This document shows positions 9,332-18,717 of a stretch of DNA of 50,577 nt, piece after piece. Under the pieces are notes generated by a model that had not been told where the DNA came from, did no database searches, and saw only the letters and a program-made list of their open reading frames with translations. The DNA lies in the NCBI GenBank assembly GCA_046756985.1, contig JBHHXG010000001.1:1-50577 (forward strand), given 5' to 3'. This DNA is from JBHHXG01 sp046756985 (GTDB taxonomy: Bacteria; Pseudomonadota; Zetaproteobacteria; Mariprofundales; Mariprofundaceae). The stretch's first letter is position 1. The number at the start of each line of letters is the position of its first letter. The position numbers were made by a program, and so were the translations under genes.

Positions 9332-10065
9332 ATACGATCCTTTTTCTGGCGTACAGCCTCAAACAGCGCCACGCCAGTAGCCACCGAAACATTCAGCGAT
9401 TCCATCATACCCGGCATCGGGATATGCGTCAGTTGATCGCAGGTTTCACGCACAAGCCTGCGCAGACCTTTATCCTCAGCACCCATTACCAGCCCGGTCG
9501 CACCATGTAAATCGAGGTGATACAGCGACTGCTCAGCTTCTCCGGCCAGCCCAATCAGCCAGAAACCTTTATCCTGTATCTGCTTCATGCTTCGTACCAG
9601 ATTGGTCACCACCAGCACGGGCAGGCGTGAGAGCGCGCCACAGGCGCTCTTGGCCACAACGGGAGAATGAATGTCCGCTGTATTGTCCTTGGGGACGACC
9701 ACACCTGCGCAACCGGCTGCCCCGGCAGTGCGGATACAGGCGCCGAGATTGTGCGGGTCGGTCACCTGATCCAACAGCAGAATCAGCGGCGCAGACGACA
9801 TGTCCAGCGCAGCAAGCCAGTCCTCAAAGCGTAACTTCTGCTGCGCTCCCGCCCTGGCCACCACGCCCTGATGCGATGCGCCTTCACTGAGGCGGTCCAG
9901 CACTTCTTTGGGAGTGAATGTCACACGCACCTTTACCTTTTTTGCCAGATGGATCAGCTCATTGATGCGCGGATGTTTTTTGCCTTTTTCAATCAGCAAC
10001 TCATCAATTGCTTCGCCAGCCTCAAGGGCATGTTTTACGGCATGGATGCCTGCCAGTGTGCTCAT
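9328..10065 (-). CDS. rlmB: 23S rRNA (guanosine-2'-O-)-methyltransferase RlmB, SpoU family
   Basis: Methylates the ribose of a conserved 23S rRNA guanosine (G2251 in E. coli). The protein has an N-terminal substrate-binding domain starting AGIHAVKHAL and a C-terminal knotted SPOUT domain with the three family motifs: LLDQVTDPHNLGACIRTA, GLVMGAEDKGLRRL and IPMPGMMESLNVSVATGVAL. The start at 10065 is supported by GGAGGAG 4 bases upstream and gives 245 residues; a frame 20 codons longer has no such site. Confidence 0.93.
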   Translation of the reverse strand: MSTLAGIHAVKHALEAGEAIDELLIEKGKKHPRINELIHLAKKVKVRVTFTPKEVLDRLSEGASHQGVVARAGAQQKLRFEDWLAALDMSSAPLILLLDQVTDPHNLGACIRTAGAAGCAGVVVPKDNTADIHSPVVAKSACGALSRLPVLVVTNLVRSMKQIQDKGFWLIGLAGEAEQSLYHLDLHGATGLVMGAEDKGLRRLVRETCDQLTHIPMPGMMESLNVSVATGVALFEAVRQKKDRI

Positions 10066-10242
10066 AAGACTCCTCCTCTCCGCTCCAACCGGAGACTTTG
10101 TTTCCCGTTTGCACTTTGGCGGCACGTATCCCCTTTTGCAACGCAGGACGACATTGATCTGATTGGTAGATGAATAAGGCCCGGGAGGGACAATGATGCA
10201 ACGATCAAGACCTGAGGCTTTTTCTTTTGCAAGTCTGTTAAG

Positions 10243-11637
10243 CTATTTCACCCCATGATTATAAATCGCATCCATTAATTTATCCCCAAGGTACGCATTC
10301 GGTGGAGCGCCCTTTTCCTGCAGCTTTTTGATTCGGTCGGCGCTGCGAAGTGCTTCATCTTTTTTGCCTTCTTTAAGATAATTGATTCCCGATTTATAAA
10401 ACCAGTCGGTGGCAGCAGCAGCGTTTTGATCCACTCCCTTGCCTCCGGCGTACATCTCGCCAAGTTTGAACTGAGCCAGGGCGCTATTCTGATCGGCGGC
10501 CCTGCGATACCACTTCACTGCTTCGACATCATCCCTGGCGACGCCTGCGCCATGACTGTAGATTTCTCCAAGATAAATCTGGGCCAGGGCAAAGTCCTGT
10601 TCCGCTGACTTTCGATGTAATTTCATCGCTTCGGCATGGTTGCTTCGCACGCCAATCCCGGCATCATACATCAGGCCCAGATAGAAATTCGCTTCAGAGC
10701 TTTCCTGTTTCGATGCCAGGTAATACCACTTGAAAGCCTCATCATTATCCTGTGCAACACCGTCGCCAAATCTATACATGAAACCCAGACGCACTTGCGC
10801 CTGAAGGTTTCCCTGTTCAGCTGCCAGGCGATACCAGTGAGTGGCATTGGCATCATTCTTTTCGACTCCGATGCCCTTGTGGTACATATTGCCAAGACGG
10901 TATTGGGCTCCGGCATCACCCTGAATTGCCGATGACAATGTACGGCGAAAGGCGGTCGCATCATCACGGCCTGTTGCGGCACGCGCCTGACGCTGCTTAG
11001 TCCTGGAAGACTGTGGCCGCACCGAAGCTACCTTGCTCTTTTTTGCCGGCCGGGATTGATTCACGCCGGTGGTTTTGGGCCTTTTCCGGGCTGTACGCAG
11101 TTTCGCTTTCGCTTCATGCAAAGCTGCTTCTGTTTCATGCAGCTTTGCCGCAGAAACACTGGCGCTGCTCATGACGTAGTAATCAATGAAGTCGAGTGAG
11201 TTGATATCGCTGACAGCCTGGCCGAATGATTCGGTATTATGCCCCAGGGTATCCAGGCTCCAGAAGTTGAGCCAGTACCATTTCCCTGCCTCCATCTGAA
11301 TTTTTTGGGTATGTTTCGTTCCCAGTCGGACGCCGAGTGCCACCCAGGTGTGCTCAACGGTATGAACCCCCGGTGACAATTCGATGACGAAATAGCCATC
11401 ATCGCTTACCTCAATGGTGCGTTTGCCATCAATGGAAACCTGATCATACCCCACGATGCCGCCAATGCCTTCCCGGTACAAATACAGCAGTGAATGGCCT
11501 TCCGGAACCTTGAAGTTTCTGGCGATATCTTCATACCGGCTCACAGGCGTGGATGCGCAACTTGCAAGCAACAGCAGTGCGGCCAGACAGTATGCAACCC
11601 TGCTGTTTTTCACCATGCTATGTATCAATCGCCCCAT
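10243..11637 (-). CDS. Lipoprotein with DUF2846-like domain and five Sel1 repeats
   Basis: The N-terminus has a positively charged start, a hydrophobic run and the lipobox LLASC, so it should be a lipoprotein in the outer or inner membrane. Residues of about 40-150 resemble DUF2846 (LLYLYREGIGG and a GVHTVEH turn). A basic linker follows (RPKTTGVNQSRPAKKSK), then about five Sel1 repeats of 36 residues (pattern AQYRLGNMYHKGIGV). Sel1 repeats form a right-handed solenoid that binds proteins. The start is uncertain: a TTG 7 codons upstream and an ATG 7 codons downstream are also possible, and none has a good ribosome site. The partner is unknown. Confidence 0.72.
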   Translation of the reverse strand: MGRLIHSMVKNSRVAYCLAALLLLASCASTPVSRYEDIARNFKVPEGHSLLYLYREGIGGIVGYDQVSIDGKRTIEVSDDGYFVIELSPGVHTVEHTWVALGVRLGTKHTQKIQMEAGKWYWLNFWSLDTLGHNTESFGQAVSDINSLDFIDYYVMSSASVSAAKLHETEAALHEAKAKLRTARKRPKTTGVNQSRPAKKSKVASVRPQSSRTKQRQARAATGRDDATAFRRTLSSAIQGDAGAQYRLGNMYHKGIGVEKNDANATHWYRLAAEQGNLQAQVRLGFMYRFGDGVAQDNDEAFKWYYLASKQESSEANFYLGLMYDAGIGVRSNHAEAMKLHRKSAEQDFALAQIYLGEIYSHGAGVARDDVEAVKWYRRAADQNSALAQFKLGEMYAGGKGVDQNAAAATDWFYKSGINYLKEGKKDEALRSADRIKKLQEKGAPPNAYLGDKLMDAIYNHGVK

Positions 11638-11702
11638 GACGGATAACCGTATCCCCAATGTATGGCCTTGGCAAAATCAGCCACCAGGTCGGAGACAGGT
11701 AT

Positions 11703-12386
11703 TCAATACCAGCCCCGTTCCTTGAACGACAATACTTCCTTGCCGGCAATGAGAAAATGATCGAGCACCTTGATGTCCAGTGGCCTGCCGGCCTCGCTCA
11801 TCTGCCGGGTCAGCCGGATATCCTCTTCACTGGCTCGAGCCGTACCGCCCGGATGATTGTGAAACAGGATCATGCCCTTGGCGTCCAGTTCCAGCGCGCG
11901 CTTCATCAGGTTGCGCGGGTACACCACCGCGCGGTCCACCGTGCCCTCGGACATGATCTGTGTGGCGATGTGGCGATGCTGCTGGTCGGTAAAGATAGCA
12001 CCGAAACATTCCATGCCACGGCCCTGCACCAGCAGCCTTAAATGCGCCCGAACTTTTTCCGGCCGGTCAAACACCGATTTTCCCGGCAGATCAGAGGCCA
12101 GATAACGCACTTCCACCTGCCGGACCAGCGCCAGGAATACCGCGCCTTTCTCGCCAATACCCTTGATCTGCGAAAGCTCGGCAACGGGCGCATCGAATAC
12201 GCCAGCCAGCGTCCCGAATGCCTTCAGCAACTGTTTGGCGACCGGTTTGACGTCCACACGCGGCAAGGCATAGGTCAGCAGCAGTTCAAGCACTTCATAG
12301 TCATGAAAGCCCTCAAAACCATGTTCGGCGAAGCGTTGGCGCAGGCGCTCCCGATGTCCTTTCACTGTATCCTTGCTTGGCGTCAT
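11703..12386 (-). CDS. radC: RadC-family JAB/MPN domain protein
   Basis: The N-terminal part has a helix-hairpin-helix-like segment (LSQIKGIGEKGAVFLALVR). The C-terminal part has the metalloprotease-like JAB signature HNHPGGTARASEED, with two His and an Asp for zinc. The family was named for DNA repair, but its true activity remains unclear. Length (227 residues) is normal. The ATG at 12386 is used; one GTG codon earlier is possible, and neither has a clear ribosome site. Confidence 0.88.
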   Translation of the reverse strand: MTPSKDTVKGHRERLRQRFAEHGFEGFHDYEVLELLLTYALPRVDVKPVAKQLLKAFGTLAGVFDAPVAELSQIKGIGEKGAVFLALVRQVEVRYLASDLPGKSVFDRPEKVRAHLRLLVQGRGMECFGAIFTDQQHRHIATQIMSEGTVDRAVVYPRNLMKRALELDAKGMILFHNHPGGTARASEEDIRLTRQMSEAGRPLDIKVLDHFLIAGKEVLSFKERGWY

Positions 12387-12480
12387 CACAGTGCCGATTT
12401 ATACACGGTCATGCGCGAGCACGCACCTGTCCGCCAACGGTAACCCGCGATCATGTCTGCACATCCATCTTCCCTCGCCT

Positions 12481-13323
12481 ATGATTTACAACATGGGCTG
12501 GGTATTATCGAGGCTTTTAATCATTCTTGCCGGCAGTGTTGCCCTTGTCAGCGGGTGGATGTTGATGTTTGAAGATGGCTATATCTATTTTCCCAGCCGG
12601 GACATGCTGCATACGCCTGCGGATGTCGGCCTGTCATTCACAGAACACCGGTTTACGACCCAAGATGATGTTTCATTGCATGGCTGGCATATGCCCCATA
12701 CCGCTGCCCGGCACACCGTGCTGCACTTTCATGGCAATGCGGGCAACATCAGTCACCGCCTGCATCTGTACCAGCGCTGGCATAAAATGGGACTTGGGGT
12801 CTTTGCCGTGGACTATCGGGGATACGGCAAAAGCAGTGGAAAGCCTTCCGAAGACGGTCTGTATGAAGATGCCCGTGCAAGCTGGCAACACCTGACGGCC
12901 AAGCTCGGCATTCCCGCATCGCAGGTCATCATTGCAGGCAGAAGTTTGGGATGCGCCGTTGCTGCCCAGCTTGCCGTTAATCTGGGAGACAGAACCAGAC
13001 CCGCAGGCATTGCATTGGAAACACCCTTTACCAATGCACCGGCTCTGGCCCGGATCTTCTATCCGTGGCTGCCTGTCAGTCTTCTGATGCGTACAAAACT
13101 GGAAACCCTGGGCCGGGTAGGCCAGATACGTCTCCCATTGCTATTGATTAGCGCAGAAAACGATGAAATTGTGCCTGCCGGTATGGGGAAGACAATTTAC
13201 GCTGCCGCCAACGAGCCCAAGACTTTTGTTACATTACCCGGCGGACATAACGGCTTTGATACTTTCTCTGAAAAAGCCTATGTCACCGCCTGGAAAAAGT
13301 GGCTCACAACACTTTCAGAATAG
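12481..13323 (+). CDS. Membrane-anchored alpha/beta hydrolase (ABHD13/BEM46-like)
   Basis: A 280-residue protein with one N-terminal membrane helix (about 6-29) followed by an alpha/beta-hydrolase fold. Visible motifs are HFHGNAGN (82-89, oxyanion hole), DYRGYGKS (111-118), the nucleophile elbow GRSLG with Ser155, Asp228 in ENDEIVP and His256 in GGHNGF, so the catalytic triad is complete. The substrate cannot be told from sequence; esterase or thioesterase activity on lipids is typical of the family. The ATG at 12481 is chosen because it places the membrane helix at the start; no good ribosome site is seen. Confidence 0.82.
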   Translation: MIYNMGWVLSRLLIILAGSVALVSGWMLMFEDGYIYFPSRDMLHTPADVGLSFTEHRFTTQDDVSLHGWHMPHTAARHTVLHFHGNAGNISHRLHLYQRWHKMGLGVFAVDYRGYGKSSGKPSEDGLYEDARASWQHLTAKLGIPASQVIIAGRSLGCAVAAQLAVNLGDRTRPAGIALETPFTNAPALARIFYPWLPVSLLMRTKLETLGRVGQIRLPLLLISAENDEIVPAGMGKTIYAAANEPKTFVTLPGGHNGFDTFSEKAYVTAWKKWLTTLSE

Positions 13324-13363
13324 CTTCATTGCAAATGCAACCATGCAAAAGTTTGGTGGCTAA

Positions 13364-13540
13364 TTAGACGCCCTTGAAGGCCGTGGCCGCGGCCAGCAGG
13401 CCCAGGCCGCCGGCTTCAAGCCAGAAGGTGTATTTGCTCAAAACGGGAATGACCACCCATCCCATGTGCATGGCCAGCCCGAGCAGGCCGGCAAGGACCG
13501 CGATCCACCAGATAATCTGTTTTGGAGCAGATAACCTCAT
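13364..13540 (-). CDS. Small membrane protein, 58 residues, function unknown
   Basis: Begins MRLSAPKQIIWWIAVLAGLL and ends ATAFKGV. Two hydrophobic segments are seen (about 9-32 and 42-55). A strong GGAGG lies 5 bases before the ATG, which argues for a real gene despite its size. It lies 15 bases downstream of another small membrane protein on the same strand, so the two are probably one operon. I do not recognise a family. Confidence 0.65.
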   Translation of the reverse strand: MRLSAPKQIIWWIAVLAGLLGLAMHMGWVVIPVLSKYTFWLEAGGLGLLAAATAFKGV

Positions 13541-13555
13541 CGTTTCCTCCCTTTG

Positions 13556-13972
13556 TTAGTCCACTGAATGCAGCCGCATGATGCCCCAGGCCATCAGCAG
13601 CATCGTGGTAATCAGCGAAATGGCGCCGACGATCGTCAGGTTGAACGCCACCACCAGCCCGGAGCCAGTCAGCATGCCAATGCCACCCAGATACAGCATA
13701 CCGGAATGAAAGACGGCGCCGACCATCAGCAATACGGACACGGCCTTGGCCATCCATACATCCAGCGACAGGCGACAAAGTAAATAGCCGATTACGATAT
13801 TGAGCACTGATTCCAGATTACCATGCGCATGCGCCGCGCGCAGGATGCCGCGCACCTGACTGTCAACAAACTCTTTATCACCGCTGCCTAGTCTGTTGGC
13901 CAGATACATGCCAAGCCCCAGCGTTGTCAGAAAATACAGAAAACCAAACACCATGTTCTTTTTACCAATCAT
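13556..13972 (-). CDS. Four-helix membrane protein with AHAHGN motif
   Basis: A 138-residue protein with about four membrane segments. The segment RAAHAHGNLESVLNIVIGYL before helix 2 recalls the His/Asn-bearing helix of small haem-binding membrane enzymes such as styrene oxide isomerase and of related uncharacterised proteins; this likeness is by eye only. The His and Asn would be the residues to test. AAGGAGG lies 7 bases before the ATG. It is the first gene of a pair with the 58-residue protein. Confidence 0.65.
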   Translation of the reverse strand: MIGKKNMVFGFLYFLTTLGLGMYLANRLGSGDKEFVDSQVRGILRAAHAHGNLESVLNIVIGYLLCRLSLDVWMAKAVSVLLMVGAVFHSGMLYLGGIGMLTGSGLVVAFNLTIVGAISLITTMLLMAWGIMRLHSVD

Positions 13973-14094
13973 CGTTCAACCTCCTTGTGAAATACAGGAT
14001 ATCCTCTATGTAAGTGAATCCGGAGCCAAACGTCAAATTGTGAGTGGGTTATCAGGCTAGGCATACACAATGACAGTGGGCTACACTTGCAAAC

Positions 14095-17000
14095 ATGCGG
14101 ATCTTGCGTAAACAACTGATCGAACTTCTGGACCAGGCAAGACTGCAAAATCGTCTGGATGAACTTGCCCCCCGTTTGCTGGCCGCGCTGGTGCATGATT
14201 TCTTCTCGCTGCTTCCGGCCGCATGGAACAAGCACCGCCACAAAAACATTGCGCTGACCTCGCGCACAGTCAGTCATGCCAATTTGCACCGCCATATCAT
14301 CGCCGTGCGCTGTCCTGATCAGGCGTTTTATCTCGATGCCATCAAGGGCTATCTGCTTCGCCGCGGTATTCAGCCGCTGGCTCAACAGACCATGGTTGCC
14401 CGTATGGACTGTGATGACAGTGGTTGCACGCTAAGCCTGCGCAAGCCGGATAAACATGATGAAGACAATTTTATGTTTATCGCCCTGCATATTTCCGCCA
14501 CGCTGGAACCGGACCGGGACAGGCTGTCGAGAGATATCCGTGCTATTATGCAGGCTGTTGATCTGTCCGTGACCGACTTCGCCCCTATGCGCGAAATCAT
14601 TACTTCCTGTGCCGGTAAGCTGGTCGGTGAAGATTCTGATGCGGCTGCCCTGCTTGAATGGATGAATGACGACAAATACCTGTACTTCGGCATGCAAACG
14701 GAGGCAAAAAAGCTGGGGCTTGTTCGCAATCAGCAGGTTTTATCACATATCGCCCGGGGCTTGAAAGAAGAAATTGCCGCACTTGAAAGGCCCAAAAAGA
14801 CGGGGGTTGAATGGCTGCAGCTGGCGGCCAGCCAGCATTATTTATACAGCGCCGCCAGCCTGGAAGTCATGCGTATCAGCTGGCGCAACAGCAAACGGAA
14901 CAGGCTGCAAAGCACCATCGTCATCGGGCACTTTTCGCGCAGCGCCCGTCATGCCAATGCCAGCCGCATCCCGCTTCTTGAACGGTATTGGCAGGTGCTT
15001 GCCGATACCCCTCTGCTGCAGCAGTCGGCCTTCTATCGCCGTGAAATCCGCACGCTTTTTGACCGTCTGCCCAAACCAGCGCTGCTTGCCATCCCACCCA
15101 AGAGATGGCTGGAGCCGCTTAAGGCAATCGTCGATTTGGCCGGGCCCGTACAGACCATGACCAGGCAGCTGATCCCTTCTTCCGGCAATATCTCGATATT
15201 GCTTGTTGCACTGCCAGCCAACCGCTTTGGCCCCAATATCCTCGGCCAAATCCTGGAGGCGGCCCGGACCGCACACCATTTTACCGTACAAAGTCATGAA
15301 GGCTTTGGCGTAGGACCACATCGACTGCTGCTGATCAGCGCTAACAATACGCTGGCAAACGGTGAGCCTATCAAGGAAACCCACATCACCGCACTGGGAA
15401 AAACCATTCAGCAATGCGTCACTTTCTGGAAGGACAGGGCCAAAGTCGGAGTCCTGGATGCAGCCCGAAACCTTAATCTTCCTGACACCCTGAAAGAGCT
15501 CGAGCAGATATCGCCGCTCTACCAGCAACTTTTCCCACCGCATCAATTTATCGAGGACATCCGCATCAGGGATAAGGTGATCGCCAGCGGGCGGACACTG
15601 GTGCGGGCCCATGCACATGATGCCGGCATAGAGCTGCATATCTTTACACAGGCACCGCTACTGCTGGGTGAACTCGTCACCATTGTACAGGCCTTCGGCC
15701 TGACTGCCATTCAGGAGGCCGTCGTCGACTTTGGCCCCCATGACAGGCAGGTGCATCTAAGCAGCATCCGTTGCCAGACAGCGCAGGCATTTCGTGCTGA
15801 CGATGAAAAACGGCTGATGGAAGGCATGGAGCGCGTACTCAACGACGAGGCCGACAACGACCCTGTCAATGCGTTACTGCTTGCCGCCGGACTTAATATT
15901 GATCAGGTCGCTATCATCATCACGCTGCGCAATCATCTGATTCAACTGCTTGCCGATGCAGCTCCCACGCCGCTGACCGATATGCTGCGGCGACACCCGC
16001 TTGTTGCCGCAAAACTGTACCGCCTGTTTGAGGCGCGGCACCGTCCGGCAATGCCTGTAAGCTTTGAGGCCCAGTCCAGGCTTGAATTTGATAAGGCCAT
16101 GACCGGCGTACAAAACCTGACTGACGACCGCTGGTTCAGGGCGCTGGCCGAGATCGTCGATGCCAGCCTGCGCAGCAATTCATTTATGCGCGAGGCCGGC
16201 GAACCTGTTGCGATAAAGATCGATCCTTCCAGGCTCAGCTTCGCCCCCAGGCCTGCGCCCTACCGTGAGATGTTTGTGCATGGTGTGCATGTCGAGGGTG
16301 TGCACCTGCGGGCCGGACCCGTGGCCCGGGGCGGTATTCGTTATTCGGACCGCCCCGCTGATTTCCGTACCGAAGTACTTGAACTGATGGCAACCCAAGT
16401 CGTGAAAAACGGCCAGATCGTTCCGACCGGCGCCAAGGGCGGATTTGTTGTCAGAAATGGCGATGGCGAGCCCTTTGTTCGTCAGCAGTATCGCACCTTC
16501 ATTCGTGCGCTTCTGGGCCTGACAGATAACCTGGTTCATAATGAAGCCTCTCCACCCACCGGCATTCGTATCCATGAGGGAGACAGTCATGACCCCTATC
16601 TGGTCGTTGCAGCCGACAAGGGAACGGCGCGGTATTCCGATGTCGCCAATGAAGAATCCCGTCTGGCCGGATTCTGGCTGGATGATGCCTTCGCCAGCGG
16701 AGGTAAGCATGGCTATGACCACAAAGAAGTCGGCATCACGGCCAGGGGGGCGTGGATTTGCGCCGCTCATCATTTTACCCTGTTGGGTCGGAATGCATAC
16801 ACCGACCCGGTTAGCGTCGTTGGCATTGGTGATATGAGCGGGGATGTGTTCGGCAACGGCATGCTGCTGAATCCGAATATACGCCTGGTCGGCGCATTCA
16901 ATCACCGGCATATTTTTCTAGATCCGGATCCTGACCCTGAACGTTCCTATGCTGAGCGCAGACGGCTGTTTGAAGAGGCTGCTGGATGGGAGCAATACGA

Positions 17001-18714
17001 TCCGGCATACATCAGCCAGAGTGGCGGGATTTTCAAACGCCAAGCCAAAAGCATTCCTATTTCGGCGGAGGCCCAGCAGGTATTGGGCATTACGGAAACT
17101 TCATTATCAGGAGAAGCGCTGATCAAGGCCCTACTGACCGCTGATGTGGACCTTCTCTATAACGGCGGCATTGGCACCTATGTCAAGGCAAGTACTGAGA
17201 CTCACGCTGATGTTCGCGACCCGGCAAATAATGCCGTTCGTGTCGATGCCGATCAGCTCAGAGCGACAGTCATCTGTGAAGGAGGCAACCTTGGCCTGAC
17301 ACAGCAGGCGAGACTGCAATATGCTGCCAGTGGCGGGCACATCAATACGGATGCCATTGATAATTCCGCCGGCGTGGATATGTCCGATCATGAGGTTAAC
17401 CTGAAAATTCTTTTTGCATCCCGGGCAGATGACATCACACCGGCAAAGAGAAACCGTATTCTGAAAGACCTGACGGAAAAAATAACCGCCCAGTGTCTGG
17501 ATAATAACCTGTTGCAGTCACAGGCACTGACATTGGCCAGTCTGGATGCAGTGGTTCACCCGCCCCGAATCCAGCGCCTTCGCGATGAGCTATTAAGGAC
17601 AGAGCGTATAGACCCGCATACGGATCCTGATATCTGCAATGATGAATCGCTTGTCTTGCGGCCCCAGCTGGCAGTGCTTTTTGGACACGAAAAAAACCGT
17701 ATCCACGACCGACTCTCGGAAGAAGGCTTTGACCAGCATACATGTTTTCGTAGCCAGCTATTGCTTTCCTATTTTCCTGCCTCGATTCAGCGCCGTTTTA
17801 CAGAGGATATCACCGGGCATCCGCTGAGCCGCGACATTATCAATACCCGGGCCGTCAATGACATCGTCAATCATATGGGGCTGGGTGCCGTACACCATCT
17901 GGAAACACTGCTAGATAACCCGCTCTCCGACATCGTACAGGCCTTGCTGCTGACCGATGTCATCATGGACTCGGACACGCTTCGTGAGGCTATTTGGCAG
18001 CATACTTCAGACCCTGAAATTGCCAGCCAGATGCAGCGTTCATTACAGGAGCATTTGATGCATTTTGCCGAAGAGTTGTTGCGGTTGTGCACAGTGGAGC
18101 CACTGAATCAGCAGTGGGTCTTGCAACAGCGCACCGGCATGCGGCGCTTCAGGCATTCGCTGGCCGCGCAGGGCATTGGCGGTATGGAAAGCAGCCGGTA
18201 TCTGGATCTGCTCAAGACCGTCGCTCAGGCAGGCTTATCATCCGAGCATGCTGCCCATCTGGCCACCATGCCGGAGTTGGCGCAAACTGCAGCTGCCGTC
18301 CACCTGAGCGCAGACATGAATATTCCTCTGCTGCGCTGCCTCAAGGCCAGCCAGGCATGTCTGCATCTGTTGCCAATCTCCGAGGTGGAAGCGCCGCTAC
18401 GCTCGTCAGGCTGGGGAGAAGAGGAAACGCATGAATTGCGTCGCGAGTGGCTGCACCGGCTGACCCTGCTGAAAAGCCGCGCCATTGAAGACCTGTTGCG
18501 CAGTGGTTCCACAAACTTTATACGCACCGGTGAGAAATTATGGTGCTCTCACAAGCACTGGCCGGATATTGAACCCCTGCGTAAGCCTCAACTGGATGCG
18601 GTCGAGGAAGAAGGTGAAGCAAGCATGGAAATCAGCCAAATGCAGTTGTTGTTGGCATTGACACGGCTTGAGTCCATCATTGATGAAAGTGACGCCCGGT
18701 CCAAAGCAGATTGA
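14095..18714 (+). CDS. gdhB: Large NAD-specific glutamate dehydrogenase
   Basis: Oxidises glutamate to 2-oxoglutarate and ammonia with NAD+. At 1539 residues it belongs to the 180-kDa class (Bact_GDH). A long N-terminal half carries ACT-like regulatory domains. The catalytic part starts near residue 743 with ARGGIRYSDR and KNGQIVPTGAKGGF, the glutamate-binding lysine region; the nucleotide-binding GIGDMSGDVFGNGML lies near residue 915. The C-terminal helical domain is present. No ribosome site is seen at the ATG, but no better start fits. It stands alone, ending 3 bases before a convergent gene. In family members from Pseudomonas and Streptomyces the N-terminal domains sense amino acids. Confidence 0.94.
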   Translation: MRILRKQLIELLDQARLQNRLDELAPRLLAALVHDFFSLLPAAWNKHRHKNIALTSRTVSHANLHRHIIAVRCPDQAFYLDAIKGYLLRRGIQPLAQQTMVARMDCDDSGCTLSLRKPDKHDEDNFMFIALHISATLEPDRDRLSRDIRAIMQAVDLSVTDFAPMREIITSCAGKLVGEDSDAAALLEWMNDDKYLYFGMQTEAKKLGLVRNQQVLSHIARGLKEEIAALERPKKTGVEWLQLAASQHYLYSAASLEVMRISWRNSKRNRLQSTIVIGHFSRSARHANASRIPLLERYWQVLADTPLLQQSAFYRREIRTLFDRLPKPALLAIPPKRWLEPLKAIVDLAGPVQTMTRQLIPSSGNISILLVALPANRFGPNILGQILEAARTAHHFTVQSHEGFGVGPHRLLLISANNTLANGEPIKETHITALGKTIQQCVTFWKDRAKVGVLDAARNLNLPDTLKELEQISPLYQQLFPPHQFIEDIRIRDKVIASGRTLVRAHAHDAGIELHIFTQAPLLLGELVTIVQAFGLTAIQEAVVDFGPHDRQVHLSSIRCQTAQAFRADDEKRLMEGMERVLNDEADNDPVNALLLAAGLNIDQVAIIITLRNHLIQLLADAAPTPLTDMLRRHPLVAAKLYRLFEARHRPAMPVSFEAQSRLEFDKAMTGVQNLTDDRWFRALAEIVDASLRSNSFMREAGEPVAIKIDPSRLSFAPRPAPYREMFVHGVHVEGVHLRAGPVARGGIRYSDRPADFRTEVLELMATQVVKNGQIVPTGAKGGFVVRNGDGEPFVRQQYRTFIRALLGLTDNLVHNEASPPTGIRIHEGDSHDPYLVVAADKGTARYSDVANEESRLAGFWLDDAFASGGKHGYDHKEVGITARGAWICAAHHFTLLGRNAYTDPVSVVGIGDMSGDVFGNGMLLNPNIRLVGAFNHRHIFLDPDPDPERSYAERRRLFEEAAGWEQYDPAYISQSGGIFKRQAKSIPISAEAQQVLGITETSLSGEALIKALLTADVDLLYNGGIGTYVKASTETHADVRDPANNAVRVDADQLRATVICEGGNLGLTQQARLQYAASGGHINTDAIDNSAGVDMSDHEVNLKILFASRADDITPAKRNRILKDLTEKITAQCLDNNLLQSQALTLASLDAVVHPPRIQRLRDELLRTERIDPHTDPDICNDESLVLRPQLAVLFGHEKNRIHDRLSEEGFDQHTCFRSQLLLSYFPASIQRRFTEDITGHPLSRDIINTRAVNDIVNHMGLGAVHHLETLLDNPLSDIVQALLLTDVIMDSDTLREAIWQHTSDPEIASQMQRSLQEHLMHFAEELLRLCTVEPLNQQWVLQQRTGMRRFRHSLAAQGIGGMESSRYLDLLKTVAQAGLSSEHAAHLATMPELAQTAAAVHLSADMNIPLLRCLKASQACLHLLPISEVEAPLRSSGWGEEETHELRREWLHRLTLLKSRAIEDLLRSGSTNFIRTGEKLWCSHKHWPDIEPLRKPQLDAVEEEGEASMEISQMQLLLALTRLESIIDESDARSKAD

Positions 18715-18717
18715 ATC

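Noticed and set aside
13969..14385. A 138-codon minus-strand frame over the start of the glutamate dehydrogenase gene
   Set aside because: It is antisense to the first 97 codons of a well-supported enzyme and has no recognisable family or ribosome site.
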